64,000 nucleotides of DNA from NCBI GenBank assembly GCA_019918135.1, contig WBZZ01002514.1, forward strand, positions 1 to 64,000, given 5' to 3'. Below the pieces are notes generated by a model that did not search any database, was not told where the DNA came from, and saw nothing but the letters and a program-made list of their open reading frames with translations. The stretch is from Paulinella micropora. Lineage: Eukaryota; Cercozoa; Imbricatea; Euglyphida; Paulinellidae. Shown in pieces: positions 40,561 through 50,242 of the stretch. The translations under genes and the position numbers were made by a program. Numbering within the stretch: position 1 is the first letter of the stretch; each line of letters starts with the position of its first letter.

Positions 40561-40900
40561 TAGGTCACGAGGTAAGTAGACTTTTTCGACGAGGTTGGGA
40601 GGGTAGCGAAGGACAAGCTCACGACACCAAACAGGGCTTCCGGGCAATCGTAGCTCAGGCCGAGCTTCGAGCACCAGCTAATTCCAGAACAAATAGACCA
40701 GACCCGAAAAGAGATAACAAACAAATCCGGGAAAGACAGCGGCAACAACGGCCCTGCCGCCACACGCCCCACCCGAGCGTCCCGTCTCAAACGCTCCAAA
40801 CCTCCGCCATACCCTCCGCCAGGAAAGCAACCCCTTCTCAGGAGAGCAAGAAAAAAAAGTCTTTTTAATTAAAACCCGACAAAGTCTTACACTTGACACT
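40560..40900 (-). other. Spacer with weak ORF remnants
   Basis: A minus-strand frame reads LRLPGSPVWCRELVLRYPPN then LVEKVYLPRDLELTEDEE. The composition is protein-like, but there is no clear start and no family. A TTAAAACCCGACAAAGTCTT module sits at 40,865. Confidence 0.3.
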
Positions 40901-40964
40901 GAAAGCTGCGTGCTGCCCTTTCTCCCTTCCAGCTGCCTGCCGGTCTCTGGAGGGGTTCACCTCT

Positions 40965-41551
40965 CTAAGATTTCAATCCAATCTGTATTACTTGGAGTAC
41001 GTTCTTGTTGGCACCGAGTTTGATATTGACAAGGCAAAGGTCCTTGACCAAGCAGTTGTGTATGATTAGCCCTCGCTCGTCCTCCTCAACATCTTTTCCC
41101 TCGTCAAGTATGAGTCTTAGGTCGTGTAGGCACAGGTGTTCCAGGATTACATCCGGACAATGCACAAAAGGAAAGTTGTCTCCGTTTTCTTTGGTGAGGG
41201 CTGTGTACTCCCCCGAAAAATCGCATTCCTTGCTCCCAGAAAGAACTAGGCTCCGCAGGTACAGGGGTTGAACCTGAATTTCCCATCCTGTTGAACTAGC
41301 AGAACCAGCTCGTTCAAACGCTGCCACTCCCGATCGTCTAGCCCTTGGAGGGGGCGTTTCCCTTCTGTGCCAGCATAGTAATAGCGCAGCAGCAGCGAGT
41401 TAAGTGTAGAAACCCGTTGCCTGTCGGTCGTGCTTGTTCCGGGCCAATTTCGGCTGACTCGAACAAAGGCCTCTTCATATTCTCCTGGTTTGAGAAAGCT
41501 TTCAATAACCGGGGTGATATCGTCGCACAGGGGAGTCACAGGGCCAGACAT
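40965..41551 (-). pseudogene. Partial F-box/LRR-like paralogue
   Basis: Starts MSGPVTPLCDDITPVIESFL and contains LRSLVLSGSKE and LTKENGDNFPFVHC, which align with the first third of the protein at 33,036 (LTKENGKYFPLATRYGYPRI). Only about a third of the family length is present and it lies in more than one frame. It is broken. Confidence 0.65.
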
Positions 41552-41564
41552 GTCCTGCCAAGTC

Positions 41565-41830
41565 TAACTGACATTTACTACAAGCCACCCCGCTGGCGCG
41601 GGCTGGAATGGAGAAAAAGGGGGGGGGGAAAGGTTTGCTCCCCCTCTAAGAACGGAAGAGCGAGGGGGAGGGAGGGGAGAGAGGGCGACCGGGCAGGTTG
41701 GGGTGTTTTCTAGCCTTCCCCCCAGAAAGCCACGACAAGAACGGAATAAAGCAAAAAACAAAACACAGCGGAGAGACACATGGTGTGGTACACAGCGAGG
41801 TGTTTCGGGTGTCAGGTCAGACGTACGTGT
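41565..41830 (+). pseudogene. Copy of the MYND-gene 5' region
   Basis: From ACATTTACTACAAGC through GCGGAGAGACACATGGTGTG to TTTCGGGTGTCAGGTCA it is nearly identical to 49,480-49,757, the upstream region and first codons of the MYND gene. The zinc finger itself is absent. Between the shared ends lies a CCCGCTGGCGCGGGCTGG palindrome, a G-run and a C/T run. Confidence 0.7.
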
Positions 41831-42059
41831 TGAACCACCACCCACGCTTGCTCGGAAGTTGCCCCTCGCTTAAGGCGGCGTGGCGGTTTGTGCATGTGAT
41901 ATGGCCGAGAGAGGTAGTATTTCCAGGCTTTTCTGGTAATACTGCCTTGGAAGGAGTGCCCGGTAGGTTTTCCGGGGAAACACACACCCAAACAATTTGG
42001 CGACAAATTTCATTCGAGAAACGAGAAAGAGACAAATTCAGTTCGCAAAGACGCCGCCT

Positions 42060-42250
42060 TCCCTGTTCTTTGAGCCCCCCGGGCTCAGGGGGCTCAAGCG
42101 GGAGAGAAGAAAAAAAAATAGGGGGGGGGGCTGCTCCCCCCCCCCCCCCCACACACGACCTGTCCCTCGTCTTCTTTTCTCCATGAGCCCCCTGAGCCCG
42201 GGGGGCTCAAAGAATAGTGAAAGGGTGGAGGGGAAGGGCGCAGAAGCATG
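42060..42250. repeat. GAGCCCCC palindromic element, complete copy
   Basis: TTTGAGCCCCCCGGGCTCAG and CCTGAGCCCGGGGGGCTCAA face each other around a G-run/C-run core; GCGCAGAAGC follows the right end. Confidence 0.85.
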
Positions 42251-42306
42251 GCCGCTGAGAACTAAGAGAGAGACAAGCACGATCTGCCTTCAAAAATAAT
42301 CCACCC

Positions 42307-43044
42307 ATGAGAGCACGCCATCTCTGGGAACTGCTAACGAGTGGCGCTGACCTGAAGTCGGAGCCCAACCCCGCCAGCGAGCAAGCGCGCAAGCGGAAAA
42401 GGAAGCGCGATTTAGGCGCCAACAAGCGCGAGCAAGCCGGAACCTGGCTAAGTGCATTGCGATACCAAATCGGGCACGGCGTACAAGCCGTAGCGCTGGA
42501 CGTGACGGCTCTGGGTGGGCGCCCTCGCGTGCTCAAAACCCTGGCAAATGTTATGAAGAAGCACAAGGGCAAATTTGACTTACAGCTGCGCCTCCACGAG
42601 GGAGAACACATTGAAGAAAGTAGCCGAACCGTTTGCCAAAGCCTAGCGTGGCTTGCGTATCCACTGGCGCGCAGCCTGGAGCTGCAAGGACTGCGCGGGG
42701 GTTTTTACAAGCTGCCGCGCCACAGCGAGGGGAGTGTGGTGCTGGCTGATTGCCAAGAAGTCACTCTGCTGCTTGAAAGCCCACCCCAACAGCTGCGCCT
42801 GCTGGACTGTGTGGCTTGTACAACAACCCTAGAACCAACCTTGGCGGTCTGGCACGACGAAGACATAGACAAAGCCGTCAAAGCCGCCATCAGGCTCGAA
42901 TACACGCTCAGAGATCGTACTTTCAAGTGTCGCAATCGGTTCCGGAACCTACGCCTGGACAGTGTAGAAGACGACGTGGAAGTGCAGCAGAGTTTGGATC
43001 TGGACAGGGTCTGGGCTGGCCTGGCCTTGATTTGTCGCCGATAA
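42307..43044 (+). CDS. LRR-family protein, set 1, upstream ORF
   Basis: The ATG start MRARHLWELLTSGADLKSE gives 245 residues, with a basic patch (KRKRKRDL) then LSALRYQIGHGVQAVALDV and LARSLELQGLRGGFYKLP. It is about 80 percent like the upstream ORF of set 2 by eye. The first 30 residues may be F-box-related. It overlaps the next ORF in another frame over about 230 bases. Confidence 0.6.
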   Translation: MRARHLWELLTSGADLKSEPNPASEQARKRKRKRDLGANKREQAGTWLSALRYQIGHGVQAVALDVTALGGRPRVLKTLANVMKKHKGKFDLQLRLHEGEHIEESSRTVCQSLAWLAYPLARSLELQGLRGGFYKLPRHSEGSVVLADCQEVTLLLESPPQQLRLLDCVACTTTLEPTLAVWHDEDIDKAVKAAIRLEYTLRDRTFKCRNRFRNLRLDSVEDDVEVQQSLDLDRVWAGLALICRR

Positions 43045-44129
43045 ACTATACTTTTGCGACTTGTGTTCGAATCCACTTCAACGACGCCGCAGATGACGAA
43101 CGAATACGCCTCTTGGCAGACGCAGGTCTGTCGCGGGATACCGTACGTTTGGTGCTAGACTATGTTCCGTCGAAGTGCACGCTTTCGGGCAAGCAACTGC
43201 GTCACAGCTTGCTTATAAGCAGAGATTTGTGGGATGGACGTGACGACACGAGGGGCACGTTGGAGCTGGGGGGGTTTGCTCTGGGGGACAGCGTGCCCGA
43301 CGCGATTGAGCATGTTCTGCGGATTTTCCATGAGCGGAGGGTCCGACTAATCAATTGCACGCTTGCGCGGCCGGCGAACGCACTAGCTTGGGCAACAGCT
43401 TTTCGATGGCTAATCACCCGTATAAGAGAGCTTTCTTGGCATGGCTGCGATTTCGTTGACGATAAGTTTGTCGTCTTGGCGTTTGATGTCAGGTATACGA
43501 GTCTAGAAAGCCTAGACCTCAGCAGCACGCGCGTCGAATCCCTGCCTCCGAAGCTGCTGGCACGGCTCTCAGGGCTCCAGAGCCTGCATCTACCTAGCCT
43601 TGACGTACTGGACGCCTGTCTCCGGCAATCTGACTCGTCGGTCTTAGCGGGGCTGCAAGAGCTGCGAGTTGATCGGGCCCTGGATTGGAAATCGCTGCCC
43701 AAGTACTTTGGTTTATTGAAGAATCTGCGCTGGCTTGAGCTAAACCTAACGAAAGACACTGAATCTTGTGCGCCGCGCTTAGTGCGCGAGGCGTGGCACG
43801 CCTGGCCTCGACTGACTCGCTGGTGCCTGCGCGACGACGCGGGAGGGGGCATGAGCTTTCAATGCGCCCGGGCGTTGCACCAGCTGGGCGAGCTACCCCC
43901 CGCCTGCTCGCCGAGCAGGGGCACGCTTATCCTGGACCTGCGAGGCACCAAGCTTACCCTGGATCAGTTGGCACAGTTGCAAACGTGGGGCAGGACCATT
44001 GTCTTGTTTGACTTGCCAGAGATTCCTGCAGTCTTGTGTGACTCGCCAGAGATTCCTGCAGTCGGTGAAGGGAGACAGAAAGGAAAAAGGAGGGGTGCCG
44101 GCAGATTTCCCGGGGAAACATACGCGTAG
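42816..44129 (+). CDS. LRR-family protein, set 1, downstream ORF
   Basis: Protein-like from about WPGLDLSPINYTFATCVRI. It then has classic LRR strands: SLESLDLSSTRVESLPPKLL, RLSGLQSLHLPSLDVLDACL, LQELRVDRALDWKSLPKYF and LLKNLRWLELNLTKDTE. It ends with a duplicated 30-base piece encoding PEIPAV. There is no ATG at the start of the open frame. The LRRs would form a curved binding surface. Its length, about 370 meaningful residues, is the longest of this set. Confidence 0.6.
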   Translation: MYNNPRTNLGGLARRRHRQSRQSRHQARIHAQRSYFQVSQSVPEPTPGQCRRRRGSAAEFGSGQGLGWPGLDLSPINYTFATCVRIHFNDAADDERIRLLADAGLSRDTVRLVLDYVPSKCTLSGKQLRHSLLISRDLWDGRDDTRGTLELGGFALGDSVPDAIEHVLRIFHERRVRLINCTLARPANALAWATAFRWLITRIRELSWHGCDFVDDKFVVLAFDVRYTSLESLDLSSTRVESLPPKLLARLSGLQSLHLPSLDVLDACLRQSDSSVLAGLQELRVDRALDWKSLPKYFGLLKNLRWLELNLTKDTESCAPRLVREAWHAWPRLTRWCLRDDAGGGMSFQCARALHQLGELPPACSPSRGTLILDLRGTKLTLDQLAQLQTWGRTIVLFDLPEIPAVLCDSPEIPAVGEGRQKGKRRGAGRFPGETYA

Positions 44130-45114
44130 ATCATTTGGCGACAAATTTCATTCGAGAAAGGGATCTGTTCCCTTTGTTGTCAGGCAAAAAAATTTTTTTT
44201 CCTCTTTTCATTTTTTTTCTGAGGGTGCCGTTGCAAGTGTCAAGTGTAAGACTTTGTCGAGTTTTAATTTAGCGTGGACTTTTCTTGCACCGGCAAAGCG
44301 CCCCACTCCCCCTTCCCCTGCCTCTTCTTCTCTCCCCTCTTCCCCTCCCCGGCCCCTTCCTCTCTTTGGTTTTCAGTGCCGAAGATTAAAACTTTGTCAA
44401 GTATTTCTTTTTTCGCGTGATTCTGTTTACACCGGCGAAGCGCCCCTCCCTATACACGTTCTCAGTGCCAAGATGACAACTTTGTCATGGATTTTTTTTT
44501 GCGCTGATTTTTGTACACCGGCAAAGCGCGCCCCTGCCCTCCCTCTCCCGCTCCCGCTCCCGATTCTCAGACAGTGGACTAAGACAACTCGTGCTTCCTC
44601 CTTCCCTGTCTCTTCCCTCTGCACGCACTCTGAGGAGGGACGAGGGGGAGAGGGGGATAGCAGGGGACAGGGGGAAAAGAGGGGCGAGAGGGGAGACGGG
44701 GGGAAGCACATCCCGCCCCCTTCTTCCTCCCTTCCTTTCCCTCCCTCCCCCCCGTCTGTTCCCTTTGTTGTCGGGCCAAATTTTCTTTCCTTTTTGCATA
44801 TTTTTCTGACCTTGCGCACGGTGGCCGAGCCATGGCACGGGACAGGACGCCGTCGGAGGTAGTGAGGCTTTTGTCCTACTAGCACATTGACCACTGCCCA
44901 TCCATCCGCCGCAGGGTCGTGCTGGAGCACGGTGCTACGCTCCTAGTTTTCAGTGCCCAAGTGTACGACCGTCGAGCTCTAATTCAGCGTCAATTCTCTC
45001 CATCTCCTAATTCTCACTGTCAAGTGTAAGACTTTGTCGAGCTTTAATTCAGCGTTAAACTACATTTTCTTGGCGCGCCCCTGCTCCTCCCCTTCCCACT
45101 GCCACCCCCGACAA
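44130..45114. repeat. Dense dispersed repeats
   Basis: TTTGGCGACAAATTTCATTC unit, CTCGACAAAGTC module in minus sense (44,235-44,280), two ACACCGGCnAAGCGC units, a GGGG/CCCC-rich run, the GCGCACGGTGGCC module (44,800-44,985) and another CTCGACAAAG module (45,015-45,060). No gene is seen. Confidence 0.7.
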
Positions 45115-46521
45115 TTAGCCGGCGTAGGGCTGTGAGCGAGTCTTGAAGTCCGTCACGAGGGCCAGCTGCAACAACTCAAAACTTACATTGCGCAGCGTCG
45201 TACCACGAATGCCACGCCAATACAAGTTTTGTTGTATTGGTTTTAGATAGAAAAAAGTGTCATCCTTGGTCTTGGTCTGCCCCAGGAGTTTTGTGGCACA
45301 TAACCATGAATCATTTAAGTTAATTTTGCTTTTGGAATATGGGTCCAAAACGCGTGTGCTGTGCGGCCACAAAACCTTGGCTTTTTCTAGGTACATATAC
45401 ATCGAGAACAATGGACCCTCCTTGTTTTTTTCTAGTTCCGCCCACCACAGCGCACACGTCAAACACCAGCTAAGAGGAATACGCAATTGAAAACCTAGGA
45501 TCTTCTCTTTCAGCAGAACGTAGGGGAGTTCGGGCAGGGGCTTGGGCTTCTTAACAGCCTGTTGATAATCTTGCATCTGAATCCAAGAACAACTGTACAC
45601 AACCCAGAGGCACACGCGGTTGCTAAAGTGGATTAAGTCAGTGACCCGCACGGGGTTCGTTTTCAGACTTGCTTTGGTCAGAGTCAGGTAGGCACAGCCT
45701 GAGCAGGGCTGCTGGCGGTGCTTAATCTGGAGCACCGCCAGCCGCTCGTGGTCAAAGTCGATGGGTCGGAACTCCCGCTTATTGTCCAAGAGCAGGTTCC
45801 ACTCCGTCCAGTCCCAGTACAGAATGCGTTCCTTGGCTAATTTACGCAAGAAAGACCCCACGTCCCTAAGCCAGTGTTTCCAGAGCCAGTTATTCTGTGT
45901 AGGCGGCTTCTGGAATTCGGCGTGTTCGCTGGGCCGCTTGCCGACGTAGGGCATGCAAAACCAGTAGTAGGTCGGTTGGCCTTGCGCCTTAACAGCCCAC
46001 ACGCGTTCTACTTTGGGCACCTTCCCATCTGTAACGGTGTGTAAATGTGCCTGTACTGCCGCGTCTAACAGGAATTCGTTGTTTTTGGAGCGCTTGAAGA
46101 CATGCCACTGGCCGCTCTCTTCTGCCACACCCACGGGATAAGCGACGAAGACATCTGGCTTTTTAAACCACTCTTGTTTATAACGATTTTGAAACTCGAT
46201 AAAGCCTTGCTCCTCGCAGGCTTTTATTGAGAATTTTAGATCTGAGCTTTTTTCTTGGTACAGGTCTGGTTCTTCTGTAGACAGCTCGGCCCGATCTTGT
46301 TCACTTTTTACGCAGTCTGTCTGTGGGCTGAGTACAGGAGATATATTTTCTTTTAGCAACTTGTCTAGCTCGGACAACACCTCGCTCTGGGCCTGATCGT
46401 CTTCCTTTGTCATGTCTATTAAGTGCTTCAAGCAAGTCTTCAGGTTGCAAAATCGGTGATGACGCGTGCAGACTGCTGCGGTGGGGCCTGGTACAGGAAG
46501 GGGCATCCTCGGCTTTTGCAT
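45115..46521 (-). CDS. Atypical kinase-like protein
   Basis: The ATG start gives 468 residues. After a charged N-terminal 100 residues comes a kinase-like fold: VFVAYPVGV and HVFKRSKNNEF as N-lobe strands with the lysine, a hinge-like FCMPYVGKRPSEH, then catalytic-loop-like ILYWDWTEWNLLLD (D237, N242) and RPIDFDHE (D255) in the DFG position. The HRD histidine is replaced by Trp/Tyr, as in atypical or small-molecule kinases. The C-terminal 200 residues are Trp- and Leu-rich and unknown. It shares SWLCATKLLG with the 23,272 protein. The substrate cannot be told. The gene looks whole. Confidence 0.65.
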   Translation of the reverse strand: MQKPRMPLPVPGPTAAVCTRHHRFCNLKTCLKHLIDMTKEDDQAQSEVLSELDKLLKENISPVLSPQTDCVKSEQDRAELSTEEPDLYQEKSSDLKFSIKACEEQGFIEFQNRYKQEWFKKPDVFVAYPVGVAEESGQWHVFKRSKNNEFLLDAAVQAHLHTVTDGKVPKVERVWAVKAQGQPTYYWFCMPYVGKRPSEHAEFQKPPTQNNWLWKHWLRDVGSFLRKLAKERILYWDWTEWNLLLDNKREFRPIDFDHERLAVLQIKHRQQPCSGCAYLTLTKASLKTNPVRVTDLIHFSNRVCLWVVYSCSWIQMQDYQQAVKKPKPLPELPYVLLKEKILGFQLRIPLSWCLTCALWWAELEKNKEGPLFSMYMYLEKAKVLWPHSTRVLDPYSKSKINLNDSWLCATKLLGQTKTKDDTFFYLKPIQQNLYWRGIRGTTLRNVSFELLQLALVTDFKTRSQPYAG

Positions 46522-47750
46522 TGGCCCGTAAAGACGGTGTGCGGTTGGCCTGAGAGCCCTGGGAGCTGATTGTTTGTATTTCTGTTTTCTTTTGTAGACA
46601 AGAGAAATAAAAAAAACAGGAAAAAAAGGGCTTCGGCCGTTACACTCACCTCCCTCCCCCTTTCTTCTTCCCTCCTACTGACGACGGGGGCAAGATAGCC
46701 GGGCGCCTCCCCTGCCCTTCCCTTCCTCTCCTAGTTTTCAGTGCCCAAGTGTAAGACCGTCGAGCTTTAATTCAGCGTAAATTCTCTCCAGTTCTCAGTG
46801 CCAGTATTAAAACTTTGTCAGGGATTTTTTTTTGCGTGATTCTTTTTTGTACGTTCTTAGCGCGCCCCTGCTCCTCCCCCTTCCCACTGCCACTGCACGC
46901 TATAGTGCCTTGGTCTCCATCTCTCGTTTAAACGTTTCGTATCACATTAACCAAAGAAAAGAATGAGAACTCCGAATAGTCCTCGGCAGGTGAGTGTTTT
47001 CCTGACCTTGCGCACGGTGGCCGGCCATGGCACGGACAGGACGCCGTCGGGGTTGTGAGGCTCTTGTCTTCTTAGCACATTGACCACCGCCCATCCATTC
47101 GCCGCGGGGTCGTGCTGGAGCACGGTGCGCAAGATCTGCGGAAATATGAAAAGTGGAAAAGAAATTTTTTTTGGAACGCGTTTGCACGCGCAAACAAGGG
47201 ACGACGGGAGGGGGGGGGGGATAGCAGGGGACAGGGGGGACAGAGGGACAAGAGGGGGGCGGGGGGGGGAAAGCACACCCCGCCCCCTTCTTCCCCCCTT
47301 CCTCTTCCTCCCTCCCTCCCCCTTTCACACCCCCCCCCCGTCTGTTTCCTTTGTTGTCGGGCAAAAAATTTTTTTTCTTCCACTTTTCATATTTTTCCGA
47401 CCTTGCGCACGGTGGCCGAGCCATGGCACGGACAGGACGCTGTCGGGGGTAGTGAGGCCTTTGTCCTCCTAGCACATTGACCACCGCCCATTCATTCGCC
47501 GCAGGGTCGTGCTGGAGCGCACGAAGATTAAAGCTTTGTCAAGGATTTCCTTCGCGCGATTTTTTTTACACCGGCGAAGCGCGCCCCTCCCCCACCTCTT
47601 GTCATATTTCTCTGACCTTGCGCACGGTGGCTGAGCCATGGCACGGACGGGACGCCGTCGGGGGTAGTGAGGCCCTTGTCCTCATGGCACATTGGCCACC
47701 GCCCATCCATCCGCCGCAAAGTCGTGCTGGAGCACGGTGCTACGCTCCTC
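46522..47750. repeat. Dense dispersed repeats
   Basis: Three successive GCGCACGGTGGCC modules (around 46,990, 47,390 and 47,600), each preceded by TTTTTCATATTTnTCnGACC and followed by CACATTGACCACCGCCCATC and GGGTCGTGCTGGAGCACGG. Between them lie poly-G and poly-C runs and a TTTTTTTGGAACGCGTTTGC unit shared with 28,800 and 61,280. No gene is seen. Confidence 0.75.
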
Positions 47751-47751
47751 A

Positions 47752-47963
47752 TTCTCAGTGTCAAGTGTAAGACTTTGTCGAGTTTTAATTCAGCGTGGAC
47801 TTTTCTTGCACTTTCTTGGCGCGCCCCTACCCCTGTCCTTTTCTTTGTTCCCTCCCTTTCTTTCCCCTCCCGTCTAGAACTAAGGGAGGGGCGCGCCAAG
47901 AAAGTGCGAAAAAGTCCACGCTGAATTAAAGCTCGACAAAGTCGTACACTTGGCACTGAAAAC
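47752..47963. repeat. Fold-back element made of two CTCGACAAAG modules
   Basis: TCTCAGTGTCAAGTGTAAGA...CTTTCTTGGCGCGCCC and its inverse (GGGGCGCGCCAAGAAAGTGC...CGTACACTTGGCACTGA) face each other. The arms are about 75 bases long with few mismatches and the loop is about 65 bases. This shows the full length of the module that is scattered singly elsewhere. Confidence 0.85.
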
Positions 47964-48021
47964 TTTGACAGGGGTGGGGAGGGATTTCCTGCCCGCGTAA
48001 GCAAGTTAGGTTGGGTAAGAA

Positions 48022-48591
48022 TTACAGAGGAGTCTCGGTTAAAAACGCGTCTACACGAGGCCTTGCTCTCCTAAGTTGCTCCACCGTCTCTGGTGCAATA
48101 GCTGCGCAGTTGTACAAGCGTAAGGAGCTTAGAGATTTGGAATCACAAATTTGCACTAGTTCGTCGTAGGCGACTTCTTCAGCTGTTCGCAGGCTTAGTT
48201 GCCGGAGCCTGGGAAGCGACGCTATGTGCCTTAGATTTGCAGCTGCGATTCGACCACTATAGCCTAACGTCATAACGCAGAGGTTGCTAAGATCTTGCAA
48301 GAAGCTCAAGCTGCTGTCCAAGGCTAACTCGCAGGTCTCTAATTCGAGCCTCTCGAGCCTTGTAAGCGCTCGCAGACGGTTCAGCCCCTTGCGAGTGACT
48401 TGCCAACACGAGTGAAGCTTCAGATGAACGAGTGACAGAAGCCCCGCAATAGCGACCAGCGTGTCGTCCGTGATACTAGAGCTTTCTTCCAACACTAGTT
48501 CGAAGATTGCCGGGGGCGCTTGCAGGCTGGCTAGTGCAACTGCTACGTCCTCGTCGCACGTGGCAACGAAAAGCCGGCTGACAGAAGCCAT
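48022..48591 (-). CDS. LRR protein, AMN1-like
   Basis: The ATG start gives 189 residues. Cysteine-type leucine-rich repeats are clear: ITDDTLVAIAGLLSLVHLKL, LRALTRLERLELETCEL, LPRLRQLSLRTAEEVAYDEL and LSSLRLYNCAAIAPETVEQL. This repeat type is typical of F-box/LRR substrate receptors. An F-box ORF lies about 90 bases upstream on the same strand. A proteasome-recruitment role is inference. Confidence 0.7.
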   Translation of the reverse strand: MASVSRLFVATCDEDVAVALASLQAPPAIFELVLEESSSITDDTLVAIAGLLSLVHLKLHSCWQVTRKGLNRLRALTRLERLELETCELALDSSLSFLQDLSNLCVMTLGYSGRIAAANLRHIASLPRLRQLSLRTAEEVAYDELVQICDSKSLSSLRLYNCAAIAPETVEQLRRARPRVDAFLTETPL

Positions 48592-48682
48592 TGCCGACAG
48601 CAGCCGAGCAAGGCCTGGTTCTCCTCCCCTACTTCATCGCCGAAGTAACTCAGATCGCGCACGTGAATACCGCGCAACAAAT

Positions 48683-48886
48683 CTATGGCGGTTTAAAGCC
48701 CATCCAAAAAGACGGTCGCTTGCACAGCGCCAAGGCTTCTTTACAAGTCGAAGCTAGGCTAACCAGCTGGTCAGCCCCTAGCAAGACCCTGATCGAAAAC
48801 CAAAGGCTGTCAGGCAGGGTTAATAGCGCACAGACGCGCGGCGCAGTTACGCGTTGGCGTTTGCCCCCACGGCGACGAGGACGCAT
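48683..48886 (-). CDS. Short F-box protein
   Basis: 67 residues from ATG. After a basic start (RPRRRGGKRQR), ALLTLPDSLWFSIRVLLGAD QLVSLASTCKEALALC matches the F-box consensus LP.e....I...L...dl..l...ck. It would bind SKP1-type adaptors. It ends soon after the F-box and is followed by the LRR ORF; whether it is complete is unclear. Confidence 0.6.
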   Translation of the reverse strand: MRPRRRGGKRQRVTAPRVCALLTLPDSLWFSIRVLLGADQLVSLASTCKEALALCKRPSFWMGFKPP

Positions 48887-49717
48887 GGGAGTTTATGGCT
48901 GCGTTTAGCACATAAGCAGCTAATACAAGCTAAAGGCAAAGGGACCAGCCAAAAGGAAAGGCAGAGGAGGAAAAAGAATCGTCTTGGGTCCGCGGATCAG
49001 GGGCGCGCTAAGAAAATAGAAAAAAGAATGTAATTAGAAAAGTCTCGACAAGGGAGGGGAAGGGGGGCTCAGTGGATGCGTTGCATGTATTTATTCTTTT
49101 GTAGCTTATGCGCCCTTCCCCTGCTCCTTGAGCCCCCCGGGCTCAGGGGGCTCAGAGGGAGGGAAGAAAGAAAGCCCCAAGGGGGGGGGCGCCCCCCCCC
49201 CCATCGGTAGGCTCCAAAAAAAAGTTTACTTATTTTTGCCCCCCGCTCTGAGGAGGGAGGGGGATGTGCCGCGTGCTGCCCCAGCCAGGCCCCAGCTGCC
49301 TGCCGGTCTCTGGGGCCTGGCTGGCAATCGGCTCCACACCAACCCTGGACCGCTTCTGCACAGTGAACGTAACCCCGAACTCTCTTTCTTTCAGCTCTCG
49401 CTCGTCCTCCTCAACATCTTTTTCCTCGTCACACAGGCAAGTCACAGTGCCAGACATGCCCTGCCAAGTCTAACTGGCATTTACTACAAGCTCTAACTAA
49501 AATCTTGGCAGGACTAGTCTGACCTCTCCTCTTCTCTCCTCTCCCGCATGCGCGGAGAGGGGGGGGGGTGCTCCCCCCCCGTCTAAGAACAGAGAGCAGG
49601 GGGGACAAAGAGGGGGCGCCCGGACAGGTCTGGGTGTTTTCTGACCTCTCCCCCCCCCCCAAAAAAGCCGCCACAAGGACGGAATAAAGCACAAAAGAAA
49701 ACACAGCGGAGAGACAC
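48887..49717. repeat. Repeat-filled spacer and MYND-gene upstream region
   Basis: CTCAGTGGATGCGTTGCATG unit with half a GAGCCCCC palindrome and G/C core (49,060-49,205), AAAAAAAAGTTTACTTATTT, scraps of the F-box-like gene and of LADWIEIL-type sequence, GCCAGACATGCCCTGCCAAG, and a G/C palindrome at 49,555. From 49,480 on it is the intact version of the cassette copied at 41,565. Confidence 0.6.
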
Positions 49718-50242
49718 ATGGTGTGGTACACAGTGAGGTGCTTCGGGTGTCAGGTCAAGCAAGAACCAGAGCAACCCCGCTTCCTCAAGTGTGGCAGGTG
49801 TCGTTTTGCGACGTACTGCAGCCAGAAGTGCCAGAGAGATAACTGGAAGCAATGCCACAAGGACTGGTGCCGGGAGGGCTCGGGGAACGCGTTGCAGTTC
49901 AAGCGCCTGTCTCGCTTCTTGCGCGCGGTTCGGATAGCAGGAGGACCCTTGCAGCAAGAACTGCTTGCACTCGTACCGCCGGATGACATGGGTGGTGTGT
50001 TGCTAGTGCGTCTGGCTCTGAATGGCACTATGATCCTAAGCTACACATCTCCGGCCGAGCTACGGTTGCCGCTCTATTCAGGCCTGCGTGCCACACTGCA
50101 GGAGCTCGGGCCTGATACACATTTGTGGTGCACCTTGTACATCGCGGCGCAGCTATCTCCGCCCGCGGGGCAGCCGGCCAAGGAACAAGTGGAAGTCATG
50201 AGGCTTTTCCGCGACCCGCCACCAGCGAAAGCGTTGGGATGA
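49718..50242 (+). CDS. Single MYND-finger protein
   Basis: The ATG start gives 174 residues. The N-terminal finger is complete: CFGCQVKQEPEQPRFLKCGR CRFATYCSQKCQRDNWKQCHK followed by WC. The rest (LSRFLRAVRIAGGPLQQELL, GVLLVRLALNGTMILSYTS) parallels the region after the first finger of the 19,805 protein (YERVRRFLRKVCREPRLWYE, LVYLRVEPGDKMVGQHIS), so the two are paralogues. It probably binds a regulatory partner. The end is close to a GGCGCGAAATCTTACTG repeat. Confidence 0.75.
   Translation: MVWYTVRCFGCQVKQEPEQPRFLKCGRCRFATYCSQKCQRDNWKQCHKDWCREGSGNALQFKRLSRFLRAVRIAGGPLQQELLALVPPDDMGGVLLVRLALNGTMILSYTSPAELRLPLYSGLRATLQELGPDTHLWCTLYIAAQLSPPAGQPAKEQVEVMRLFRDPPPAKALG

Noticed and set aside
46942-47484. 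Frames of 100-180 residues in repeat modules (also at 44.4, 51.6, 60.4, 61.0 and 63.3 kb)
   Set aside because: The same peptide fragments recur wherever the GCGCACGGTGGCC module occurs and no frame is kept across copies. I treat them as non-coding.
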